The notes under the pieces: model-generated | Databases searched by the model: none | What the model was told of the DNA's origin: nothing | The model's input: the letters and a program-made list of their open reading frames with translations, nothing else | Program-made: the position numbers and the translations under genes | Assembly (NCBI RefSeq): GCF_000518085.1 | Contig: NZ_KI912377.1 | Coordinates: 122,960 to 186,959, forward strand | DNA length: 64,000 nucleotides | Reading direction: 5' to 3' | From: Bartonella grahamii ATCC 700132 | Lineage (GTDB): Bacteria > Pseudomonadota > Alphaproteobacteria > Rhizobiales > Rhizobiaceae | Part shown: piece after piece, positions 8,451 to 17,800 of the stretch | Layout: each line of letters starts with the position of its first letter | Position numbering within the stretch: the first letter of the stretch is position 1

Positions 8451-9725
8451 TTATCCTTTATATGCAGTGATGACAAGACTCATATTTTGACCACCAAATC
8501 CAAATGAGTTGGACAAAACTGCATTGACACAGGCTTTACGGCTATGATGAGGAACAACATCTAAAGGGATAGCAGGGTCAGGATTATCATAATTTATTGT
8601 AGGTGGAAGTATCCCCGATTGAATGGTTAAAAGCGAAAAAACCGCTTCTATTGCACCAGCAGCAGTTAATGTATGCCCAATCATTGATTTATTAGAAGAG
8701 ACTGGAATATGCTCTAAAAGATCACCGAATACTGTTGATAATGCAAGATACTCCATTTTCTCATTTTCAGGTGTTGAAGTTCCATGTGCATTAATATAAT
8801 CAATTTCATTGATGGTTATTTTTGCATCGTCTAAAGCTTTGCGAACGGATTCAATTGCTGGTGATGCATCGGGTTTTGAACGTGTACGGTGAAAATCATC
8901 GGCCGTTTCTCCACAGCCAGCTAAAATTCCTAAAACTGTAGCATTACGGTTTAATGCGCTTTGAAGAGATTCAAGAACAAGAGCGCCTGAGCCTTCTGCC
9001 ATAACAAAACCATCTCGATCACGGCTAAAGGGTTTTGCTGCTTTTTCTGGAGGCTCATTCTGAGTTGAAAGAGCAGATAGTAGCGAAAAACGAATAAGAG
9101 ATTCTGCTGAAACTGATCCATCTGTCGCAATTATGAGAGCTCTATTTGTCTCTTTCCGTCTAATAGACTCAACACCTAATTGAATTGCTGTTGCACCAGA
9201 TGCACAGGCAGTGGAAAGTGTAACAGGAAGTCCTTTTGTGCCAAATGTTTTTTGAAGTTTTTCTGCAATTGCACCAAATTGTGTGGATTCAAAAAGCGTC
9301 TCATGGAGTTTATCTTTACAGACTTTAAGAAGATGTGCATAAGAAGGCTCATTATTGAATTCTTCCTCTTGATCAAGACTAAAACGTGCTTTCCATTCAA
9401 GTTCAACAGGAGGAGCAGCTAGAAAGAGTGGTCCATTAAAATTTTTTTTATCAATAGCAGCTTGTTCTAAAGCTTCTTCAGCAGAAAGATGTGCAAGCTT
9501 CTCAGAAAGAGCTGAAGCACCAAGTGTACTTTCTTTAAGAAAATCAATTGTTCCAGCAATATATGTATTTAATCCCTCAATGGGAAAACGTGTTATTTTG
9601 TGGATACCGCTTACACCGCTTGTTAATTTTTGCCAATTTTCATGTTTTCCTTGTCCCAGTGATGTGACAATGCCTGCCCCAGTTATTGCTACAAGTGGAC
9701 GTCCAAAATGATCATGATATTTCAC
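8451..9725 (-). CDS. 3-oxoacyl-ACP synthase, catalytically complete partner (FabF1XL)
   Basis: A KAS II-type condensing enzyme of 424 residues. All active-site residues are present: nucleophile Cys174 in STACASGA, His314 in NAHGTSTP, Lys346 in SNKSM and His351 in IGHTLTAAG. It should extend the acyl chain on AcpXL. The start is GTG at 9725 with GAGGAA about 9 bases upstream. It lies 15 bases after fabF2, whose own active site is not conserved, so the two may work as an unequal pair. The residue stretch before the nucleophile is longer than in housekeeping FabF. Confidence 0.92.
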   Translation of the reverse strand: MKYHDHFGRPLVAITGAGIVTSLGQGKHENWQKLTSGVSGIHKITRFPIEGLNTYIAGTIDFLKESTLGASALSEKLAHLSAEEALEQAAIDKKNFNGPLFLAAPPVELEWKARFSLDQEEEFNNEPSYAHLLKVCKDKLHETLFESTQFGAIAEKLQKTFGTKGLPVTLSTACASGATAIQLGVESIRRKETNRALIIATDGSVSAESLIRFSLLSALSTQNEPPEKAAKPFSRDRDGFVMAEGSGALVLESLQSALNRNATVLGILAGCGETADDFHRTRSKPDASPAIESVRKALDDAKITINEIDYINAHGTSTPENEKMEYLALSTVFGDLLEHIPVSSNKSMIGHTLTAAGAIEAVFSLLTIQSGILPPTINYDNPDPAIPLDVVPHHSRKACVNAVLSNSFGFGGQNMSLVITAYKG

Positions 9726-9740
9726 TATAGAAATTCCTCT

Positions 9741-10916
9741 TCAAACAGCTGTAAGACGTACGATACCTTCAGCTCTTTTTATACCAATAGTTGTAACAAA
9801 TATTTCACGCACTTCTTTAGAAAAAGGTTTTTCATGAGGACTTAATGCTGGAAAACCGCTTTTTTTTTCAATTGAAAGTGCTGCAAGAGCTAGAGCTAAA
9901 GGAAATTGTGCTTCCCGCATATAACCAAATAATGTTGTAATGCCACGGTAAGATAGATCAGCATTATCAAGAGCATTTTGTTCTGCTTTTGTTGCTTCGT
10001 GAGCTCCTGAGGCTGCTGAAATGGCTAAGGCAGATTTAGCGCCCGCAGTTTTTAACATTGTTGCAATTGATTCTCTAAGTGGAATTTTGGTTCTATCTGT
10101 TTGGTCTGTAATAATTTGGCTAATTTCAGCATAAGCACGTGCGTTGCGTTTTTTGGCATGTTCTCCACTTTCAATAACTAGGAAGATACCACCAGAACCT
10201 GCTATGACACCGCCGCCTGGATAGATTCCGCGATCCCACACTGGGCTCCATCCATTATGGGTTAAAAGACCACCAAGTTCATGCGCCAACAACATATCAT
10301 AACTTTGTGCATTATAGGAACCTCCTACAAGAGCATGGGTACTTTGAGCTGATTTAATACGAGCTACAGCAATTTGAAGAGCAGAAAGCCCACTGCCTTC
10401 TTCTCCCATAAATGTACGAGATGATCCAGTGACTTTATGAACAATTGAAATGTTTCCTGCCAAAAGGTTTGAAAGTTGTGCCAAAAATAATGTTGGACGA
10501 AGTTCGGTTGAAAGAGCAACATTTAACATAGAGGCATGATCGGCAACTGCGCGCGCTTTAGAAAGAATCTGTGTATCAACAGTAATATCACGTTCTCCTC
10601 CACTTGCTGCTACAATCATATCCATTGTTGAAGTGAGTTGTTCATTATTTTTCATGCCAGCATCATCAAGAGCAAGACCAGCCGCATAGGTACCAAGACG
10701 CTGCCATGTTCCCATTTGCCGTTGATCACTTTTTTTAGGAATTTGTAAACTCCAATCAATTTCAGACAATTTATGAACAGGGTAGGGTGAAAAAGTTGTA
10801 CAATCTAGGTTTGGTGTACGGATTGGATCATTTAAGAGATTCCAATGTCGATCAGTTCCTTCCCCCAGAGAGCTTATGAGGCCTATACCAGTGATGAATA
10901 CAGATTGATCATACAT
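9741..10916 (-). CDS. 3-oxoacyl-ACP synthase-like protein without active-site Cys (FabF2XL)
   Basis: 391 residues with a thiolase-fold start (VFITGIGLISSLGEG) and closing region (FVTTIGIKRAEG). At the nucleophile elbow, where FabF has T-A-C-A-S-G, this reads FMGEEGSGLSAL, placing Glu173 at the Cys position. The first catalytic His region reads SAASGAHEAT and the second GYMREAQF instead of NAHGT and GHT. It thus lacks the triad, like the KS-beta/chain-length-factor subunits of type II polyketide synthases. It corresponds in position to fabF2XL of rhizobial clusters. A structural or length-setting role beside FabF1 is an inference. Confidence 0.85.
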   Translation of the reverse strand: MYDQSVFITGIGLISSLGEGTDRHWNLLNDPIRTPNLDCTTFSPYPVHKLSEIDWSLQIPKKSDQRQMGTWQRLGTYAAGLALDDAGMKNNEQLTSTMDMIVAASGGERDITVDTQILSKARAVADHASMLNVALSTELRPTLFLAQLSNLLAGNISIVHKVTGSSRTFMGEEGSGLSALQIAVARIKSAQSTHALVGGSYNAQSYDMLLAHELGGLLTHNGWSPVWDRGIYPGGGVIAGSGGIFLVIESGEHAKKRNARAYAEISQIITDQTDRTKIPLRESIATMLKTAGAKSALAISAASGAHEATKAEQNALDNADLSYRGITTLFGYMREAQFPLALALAALSIEKKSGFPALSPHEKPFSKEVREIFVTTIGIKRAEGIVRLTAV

Positions 10917-10926
10917 GGTGAAAAAA

Positions 10927-11211
10927 TTACTCCGCCTGTTTTAAGGCAACGAGATCATCAATTTTTGCACAAAGGTTTTTAAGAACAAAGTATTCTTCTG
11001 TTGCAACAGTACCTTCGTTGACTTCTTGTGTCCATTGTTCTAGAGGGACTTTTATTCCGAAAGCTTTATCAATAGCGAAAACAATATCAAGAAAATCAAG
11101 ACTGTCGATTCCTAGATCGTCAATTGTATGACTTTCTGGTGTAATTGTATCGCGATCAATTTCACTGATTTCTGCAATGATATCAGCAACTTTATCAAAC
11201 GTGGAAGGCAA
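10927..11211 (-). CDS. acpXL: Acyl carrier protein AcpXL
   Basis: A 94-residue specialised acyl carrier protein that carries the very-long-chain hydroxy-acid before transfer to lipid A. The phosphopantetheine attachment site is Ser37 in [12 protein letters not shown]. The long C-terminal part ([25 protein letters not shown]) is characteristic of AcpXL and distinguishes it from the shorter housekeeping AcpP. The start codon is TTG at 11211 with AAGGAA about 8 bases upstream; it gives the right N-terminus ([11 protein letters not shown]) and no ATG is available. The next gene starts 10 bases after its stop, leaving no room for the fabZ gene that follows acpXL in Rhizobium. Confidence 0.95.
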   Translation of the reverse strand: MPSTFDKVADIIAEISEIDRDTITPESHTIDDLGIDSLDFLDIVFAIDKAFGIKVPLEQWTQEVNEGTVATEEYFVLKNLCAKIDDLVALKQAE

Positions 11212-11400
11212 TGTACGGATTCCTTATTATAGAGTTAGTAAATTCAAAATACATTTAATATTGTTCTTCTAGCCTTTTTTTTCTTTAAAAAAAAGACTTA
11301 ATCCAGAATATAGCTGTCTTTATCTATAGAGAAAAGAGGTTTACAGGACATGAAATACTATATCTCAATATTTAAAAAACTTTGAAATTTTATTGCGCAT

Positions 11401-13719
11401 TTATTTTACGAGTCTATTTTTTCTATTGGCTGCAAGGACAGCAAGGGCTGTTATATTAACAACTCCCCGTGAAGTTACTGAAGGCGTTAATATATGGGCG
11501 GGACGTGCTGCCCCGATTAGAATAGGACCAACATGGAGTGCATTTGTGAGGCTTTTAACAGTGTTGAGCGTGATATTGGCTGCATCAAGTGTTGGAAAGA
11601 CAAGCAAATTAGCTTCACTTTTAAGACGAGAATCAGGAAAAACACGATCACGAAAAACTTTGGAAAGGGCAGCATCACCATGCATTTCACCATCTGCTTC
11701 TAAATCAGGGTGTAATTTGGCAAGAATTTCTGTTGCACGTCGCATTTTACGCGCACTTTCTGTGTTTTTAGAACCAAAGTTTGAGTGTGATAATAGGGCT
11801 GCTTTTGGTGTTATTCCAAATGCTTCAACTTCTTGAGCTGCCAATACAGTCATTTCAGCGATTTCTTCTGCAGAAGGATTTTCATTGACGTAAGTATCTG
11901 TGAGGAAAAGAGTACGTTGTTGAGAGATAAGCAAACTCATAGCAGAAAAACGGTGAACATTAGGATCAAGACCGATAATTTGTTCAATCAGTTCAAGTTG
12001 ACGTTCAAAACGTCCTTCTAAGCCGCAAATCATTGCATCTGCTTCTTCACGCATGACGGCAAGGGCAGCAATAGCCGTTGTTGATGTTCTCACTACTGTT
12101 TTTGCCATTTCAGGCGTAACACCACGCCTTCCTGTATAATGAAAAAATAAATTAACATAATCACGAAAACGTGGATCATCTTCAGGGTTTGTTAATTCAA
12201 AATCTATACCAGGACGAATTCTTAAACCAAAGCGTTTTAATCTCGCTTCTACGACATGTGGACGGCCGATAAGGAGAGGCGTTGCTGTTTGTTCTTCAAT
12301 GACAACTTGTGCTGCACGAAGGACGCGTTCATCTTCACCATTGGCATAGATGACGCGTTTACGTTTTGCTGTTTTTGCTGCAGCAAAAACAGGTTTCATT
12401 GTTAAACCAGAAAGAAAGACAAATCGATTGAGGATATCATAGTAGGCTTCCATATCTTCAATGGGACGAATGGCGACACCAGTTGCCATTGCTGCTTTAG
12501 CAACAGCGGGAGCAATACGCAGTATTAAACGCGGATCAAAAGGAGAGGGAATCAGATAGTCTGGTCCAAAATTGGGTGGTTCTTTTGAGTATGCACGTGC
12601 TACAACATCTGAAGTTTCTTCACGTGCAAGGGCAGCAATCGCATGAACAGCGGCCATTTTCATTTCTTCATTAATTGCACTAGCACCTACGTCTAATGCA
12701 CCACGGAAGATATAGGGAAAACAAAGGACATTATTAACTTGATTGGGATAATCAGAGCGTCCTGTACAGATCATTGCATCTGGTCGTATAGAGCGTGCTT
12801 CTTCAGGCATAATTTCTGGTACTGGATTAGCCAGCGCTAAAATGAGTGGATTTTGAGCCATTCTTTTAAGATATTCAGGCTTTAAAACACCACCCGCAGA
12901 TAGGCCTAGAAAAATATCCGCATCATCAATAATATCAGATAAAGTTCGTGCGTCCGTTTTTTGTGCGTAATTGATTTTCCAACGATCCATAAGGGTCTTG
13001 CGACCTTCATAAACAACTCCCTCTAAGTCACTAAGCCAAATATTCTCAACTTTCGCCCCAAGACGAACTAAAAGATTAAGACAAGCTAGGGCAGCAGCAC
13101 CTGCACCTGAGGTAACTATTTTTGCATTTTCAATTTTTTTTCCTGAAAGATTTAAGGCATTTAATACAGCTGCAGAAACAATAATGGCAGTTCCATGTTG
13201 GTCATCATGAAAAACTGGAATATTCATTTTAGCACGAAGCTTTTCTTCGATATCAAAACATTCAGGAGCCTTAATGTCTTCAAGATTAATACCACCGAAT
13301 GTAGGTTCTAAGGTTGATATCGTTTGTACCATTTGTTCTATATCGGATGCATCAATTTCAATATCAAAAACATCAATATTCGCAAATTTTTTAAATAAAA
13401 CGGCTTTGCCTTCCATAACTGGCTTTGAAGCGAGTGGACCAATGTTTCCTAAACCAAGAACAGCAGTTCCATTGGATATAACAGCGACTAAATTAGCACG
13501 GGAGGTATATTGAGCAGCAAGATTGGGATCTTCATGAATCGCAAGACATGGTGCTGCAACGCCTGGAGAATAAGCAAGAGCTAAATCACGTTGATTATCA
13601 AGAGGTTTTGTTGCTTGTATTTCCAATTTTCCAGGTTTTGGGTGTTGGTGATAAAAAAGTGCGGCACTGTCAAGTTCAGCTTTTGGTGAACTGAAATCAC
13701 TATTTCGTTCTCTAGACAT
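11401..13719 (-). CDS. maeB: NADP-dependent malic enzyme with phosphotransacetylase-like tail
   Basis: Oxidatively decarboxylates malate to pyruvate with NADPH production. The protein has 772 residues from the chosen start. The malic-enzyme domain occupies about residues 15-430 ([43 protein letters not shown]) and a phosphotransacetylase-like domain about 440-770, the usual MaeB arrangement in Alphaproteobacteria, where the tail is thought to be regulatory. The start was chosen at MSRERNSDF; an in-frame ATG 45 bases upstream has no ribosome site. It lies 189 bases upstream of acpXL on the same strand, probably as a separate transcript. Confidence 0.95.
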   Translation of the reverse strand: MSRERNSDFSSPKAELDSAALFYHQHPKPGKLEIQATKPLDNQRDLALAYSPGVAAPCLAIHEDPNLAAQYTSRANLVAVISNGTAVLGLGNIGPLASKPVMEGKAVLFKKFANIDVFDIEIDASDIEQMVQTISTLEPTFGGINLEDIKAPECFDIEEKLRAKMNIPVFHDDQHGTAIIVSAAVLNALNLSGKKIENAKIVTSGAGAAALACLNLLVRLGAKVENIWLSDLEGVVYEGRKTLMDRWKINYAQKTDARTLSDIIDDADIFLGLSAGGVLKPEYLKRMAQNPLILALANPVPEIMPEEARSIRPDAMICTGRSDYPNQVNNVLCFPYIFRGALDVGASAINEEMKMAAVHAIAALAREETSDVVARAYSKEPPNFGPDYLIPSPFDPRLILRIAPAVAKAAMATGVAIRPIEDMEAYYDILNRFVFLSGLTMKPVFAAAKTAKRKRVIYANGEDERVLRAAQVVIEEQTATPLLIGRPHVVEARLKRFGLRIRPGIDFELTNPEDDPRFRDYVNLFFHYTGRRGVTPEMAKTVVRTSTTAIAALAVMREEADAMICGLEGRFERQLELIEQIIGLDPNVHRFSAMSLLISQQRTLFLTDTYVNENPSAEEIAEMTVLAAQEVEAFGITPKAALLSHSNFGSKNTESARKMRRATEILAKLHPDLEADGEMHGDAALSKVFRDRVFPDSRLKSEANLLVFPTLDAANITLNTVKSLTNALHVGPILIGAARPAHILTPSVTSRGVVNITALAVLAANRKNRLVK

Positions 13720-13764
13720 TTTTATGATATCCAAGTTAGCGTATGTGTATATGAGATGTTCCAT

Positions 13765-14810
13765 CTACGATAAGGTTTTGTCCACTAATAGATCCTCATT
13801 TCTCTGAATATCAAAATGCATGAGCATGAGCAAATTCCTCTGGATCGTAAAACCAGTTTGATGATTCTTTTTGTTTGTGTGCATGAATAACTTCATTGAT
13901 AGCAGCACATTTGTTTTTCTTTCCTTAATAAAACTCGTAAAAATTGATTATTTTACAAAAAAATAAAATATTTTCTAACGATTACATTATCAAGCCATTA
14001 TTTTTTTGCAATGTTTACAAAATAAGGAAAGAACAGAAGAACGGTTCCTATCAATTTCATCCATTTTTTATAAAATATATATTTTATTTAAAGTTTTATA
14101 CGGAGGTAGAAGAAATTTTAAATAACAATTTGTAGTTTATAAATTGTTTATTCCGCTATTTTAAAGGAAACTGGAAAGTTGAGAATGAAAGTTATGTTGT
14201 TCATTGTTTAATTGGATTCTTAATAGTGAAAGCTGTATCTTTTATATACTGACAATTATGTGTTTTAATAAACAAAGATGTGGCTGAAATGGCTGTAATT
14301 GCGGATTTTATACATGAAAATCATATATTTAGCATAACGCTTTTCTTTATAATTTATAATGCATCATTTCGTATGTTTAATGAGAAATTTGAATACAATA
14401 AGATTATTTTATTTAAAATTCACCTAATATAATAAAAAATATTCAATTACATAATTCAAACGAGAGTAATGTGTGGATAAAAAACGTTTGAAAAATAAAT
14501 AGAAATGTTTCTATAAGCTATTTTAATATAAAAGCATGGAATTTTTTCACAATTAGCAAAAATAATTATTACCTATTTTGTACCTTTATGAAACTATGAA
14601 AAATAAAGGAGTTAAGAAAAAAATAAGGAAATAGAAAATATGCTTATCATTCTTAAAGTGATATGTTGTTTGATAAGTCATTACGCTTCTTTGGGGTTAT
14701 TGCTTAGGATATCAAAGAAAACCGCATGCCAATTATTTCAGCCTTTGAAGTACAAAGCTGTAGTTGAAAGCAAAGTACTCTACGATGAGCCATTAAAACA
14801 ACTGGAGAGG
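13765..14810. other. Long AT-rich intergenic region with one possible coding remnant
   Basis: Over 1 kb without a convincing gene. On the minus strand 13811-13924 is an open stretch of 37 codons ending in NWFYDPEEFAHAHAF and a stop; it has protein-like composition, but a stop lies directly upstream and there is no start codon, so it looks like the end of a lost gene. The remainder is very AT-rich, with short plus-strand frames (13944-14135, and from 14640) that I do not consider genes. The maeB promoter should lie at the left end. Confidence 0.5.
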
Positions 14811-14846
14811 AAAAAAGTGGAAAAAATATCTTTTTCCACTTTTTTT
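14811..14846. terminator. Strong bidirectional terminator
   Basis: AAAAAAGTGGAAAAA and TTTTTCCACTTTTTT are exact complements separated by a few bases, giving a stem flanked by A and T runs on both strands. It lies 7 bases past the stop codon of the 1519-residue gene and would end its minus-strand transcript; it is equally suited to a plus-strand transcript. Confidence 0.85.
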
Positions 14847-14852
14847 ATTTTT

Positions 14853-17800
14853 TTATTGAATTCGACCACTTGCATGAGCAAGCATAGTATAAACTTTTCC
14901 GGTATCTGATATCAGGTATTTGCGAACTGAGCTGGAAGAACCAGAACTGCGCGATATATCACGTAAGAGCTTTTCGAAATCTGTAACATATTGATTCACT
15001 GAACGTTTAAACTCAAAATCGCTCATATATTTTCTCTTAATCATTTCAAATATTTTTTGTCCATTTAAGGTATAAAGGCGTTCTGTTACGATATTTTTTT
15101 GTCCACGTTGATAATGATCCCATAGCTCAACAATGGCATTGTGATTGATAGCTTGCACTATACCAGAAGCTAATGAATTAAGAGAGCTGTTTGCAGGAGA
15201 TGGTTTTGTTTGCACTGATGTTAAAACATTATCACTAGGGGGAGCATCATAAAACGTTTCTTCACGTGAAGCTCTTTCTAAGAGATTTGATACCCATTTA
15301 TTTGGTCTTTTTTTGCTTTGATCTTGTTGCAAAATAGGCTTAGGTGGTACGATCTTTTTAACGGACTCAGTGGAATTGTCACTTCTTTGATTAAACGTTG
15401 ATGATGCAGGAAATTCTGATATCAGCTGTTTTTTTGCGCTCTTTTGATCATTTTGTATAACACTGACTAGATCTTGTAACGCTGTAATCTGTTCATTCAA
15501 AGCTGTGCGAATTGTTTGCGTTGTTTCTTTTGTCTTTTCTGGAAGTTTTTTAACATTTTCATTGATATCATTATTAATCTTTGAAAGCTCTAAACGAACT
15601 TCATCAGCGGAGCGACGTATGTCTTCTGCTGCTTCTGAAAAACGCGCCGATGCTTCACTAACAAGCCTATTAAGTGATTGTTGGAATGAATTTGTGGAGT
15701 TACGTGCATTTTTATCAGAGCGTTCAAGTGCTGAGTTGAAGATTTTTTCATAATGCCCAATCAATTGATTAATTTCATGAGACTTTGAAACAAGAGCATC
15801 GCTTAATACAGAAAGCGTATTATGTTTTTCTTCAAGTGTTGTACTAAGTGAATTTTCAGATTGTTCAAGAACATGAATAGTTTGGGAAAGTGTCTTTGCA
15901 TGTTCACCAAAACTGCTCGTTATATGACTAATTTGTTCAAAGGTATTCTTTGAAAGTCTTTGCAGAATTTCAACATTATTATTGAGCGCTTGATTTGAGG
16001 CTGACAAACGCTCTGCTACTTGGTCCGTGTTGCGGAAAAAATTATTCGCACTCTCATTAAACTGACCATCAATATTTTGAACAGCTGATAATAAAACATT
16101 ACTATTTTCATTAAAATTGTAAATTGATTGATTCAACTGTGTTAAGACGGATGAGACATTATTAACAAGTTCTTCCTTCATAACCGTTATTGTTTGAAGT
16201 GTTTCAGAGTTAGCTTTGGTTAAGCTATTCACTAAAAATTCATTATGTGCATAAATTCTTTGTTCAGCTTCTTGTGTGGAGAGAGAGAGTTGTTCACCGA
16301 TATGCTGTGTTAAAGAATCAATTGATTCTGTCGTATTTTGCGCTGCTTGATTTAAGTGATTTGTCAGCTCTGTTATTTTTCCAACATGTTTTGAAATTTG
16401 TGTTGCTGTTTGATTTTCAGCATCTTCCAGACGGCTCGTTACATCAGAGAGCTGATACCCTAAATTATTTTTTAAATTTTGCATAGAGTGATGAAGAACA
16501 TCACAGCGTTCATTAAGAACTTGCTCTATTGCTGTTGTTGATGTGTGAATGGTTTCATTCAATAATGCTTGTGCATTATGACTGGCTGTTGCGAAAGCTT
16601 CGACAGTATGCGCTGTTTGTTCAGACAGAACGGACAGAACTTTTTCACTGGTATCATAAACAGTTTTTTTGACATTTGATACAATGCGATTGCCTGATTC
16701 TGAGAGAATATTTTCTGCTTGTGTAGTAACATTTGTAACAGATGAAAGAATTTGTTCACTCGTAGAAGAAAGAATATCAGAAGCTTTTATAATCTTATTA
16801 TGCAGGTTATCTGTAACTATATTAACAGAGTCTTCTAAGGTTACACGCATATTGTCAACACTGCTTTCCAGCGCTTGTTGAATTATCTGACTTTGCTCAT
16901 TATTAAGCATGAGAGACGTTTTTAACGTGTCAGAACGTTCCTCAATAACAGATGTTTGCATATCAATGGCTTCACAGATTTGGCTAAATTTTTCAGATAA
17001 TGTTTCCTCTAGCGTTGTTGTTCGTTCAAAAATTTTGTGTGCACGATCTTCTAGATCTGTATCGAATGATTCCATACGTGTTTCAAGGGTTTCAAAGAAA
17101 ACACCACTCGATTGAGAGAGAGTATTCTTTAAAATTTCGGCATGGCTTTCAAGGTTTTTGATATGATCTTGAACCGTTTCAGTAATGTTCTTATTATTGG
17201 CGACAATTGCACTCTCAACTAAATCTATTTGTTGTTTCAATGCAACATCGACACGTATATCACTTTTTGCAATGAGGTTATGGATTGTTTCCATGCGTTG
17301 CTCAAGTGTGCGTGCTTGATCGGCAAGAACTTCATTGAGAGAAAAACTATTAATCGCTAAAGAGTCACGCAGAGCATCGGCACGGATATCAATATTTCTC
17401 GCTTGTGCTTCTAAAGCATCTTGGGTTGTATTGCAGCTTTGTACAATGACATCTTGTAGTTTTTCAGTGCATTGAATGATGTTTGTGATATGATTTTCAG
17501 CTTGTTTATCAACGACTTGAATATTTTCAGCCAAAACTTTTTCAATATGAGAAGTATTTTGGGACAAGACATCAATTTGATTTCTTAATGTATCCGCAAT
17601 TTTATTCTTCTCGTTATCGAGCATGTCTGCCATAAGAGCTCGTTGATCAGAAAGTTGTACTTTAAAATCTTGTGAACGTTCTTGTATGATATCAACAATG
17701 GCATTGTCGACATACTGAATTTCTTCTCTCAGACTTTCTTTACTTTTATCAATTGCAGAAAGAATAGCTTCACGTCCATTTGTAAATGCATGGGTAATGT

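Noticed and set aside
14640..14909. An 89-codon plus-strand frame with a fair ribosome site
   Set aside because: It runs through the bidirectional terminator and into the antisense of the GPR-like gene; composition is not protein-like at the end.
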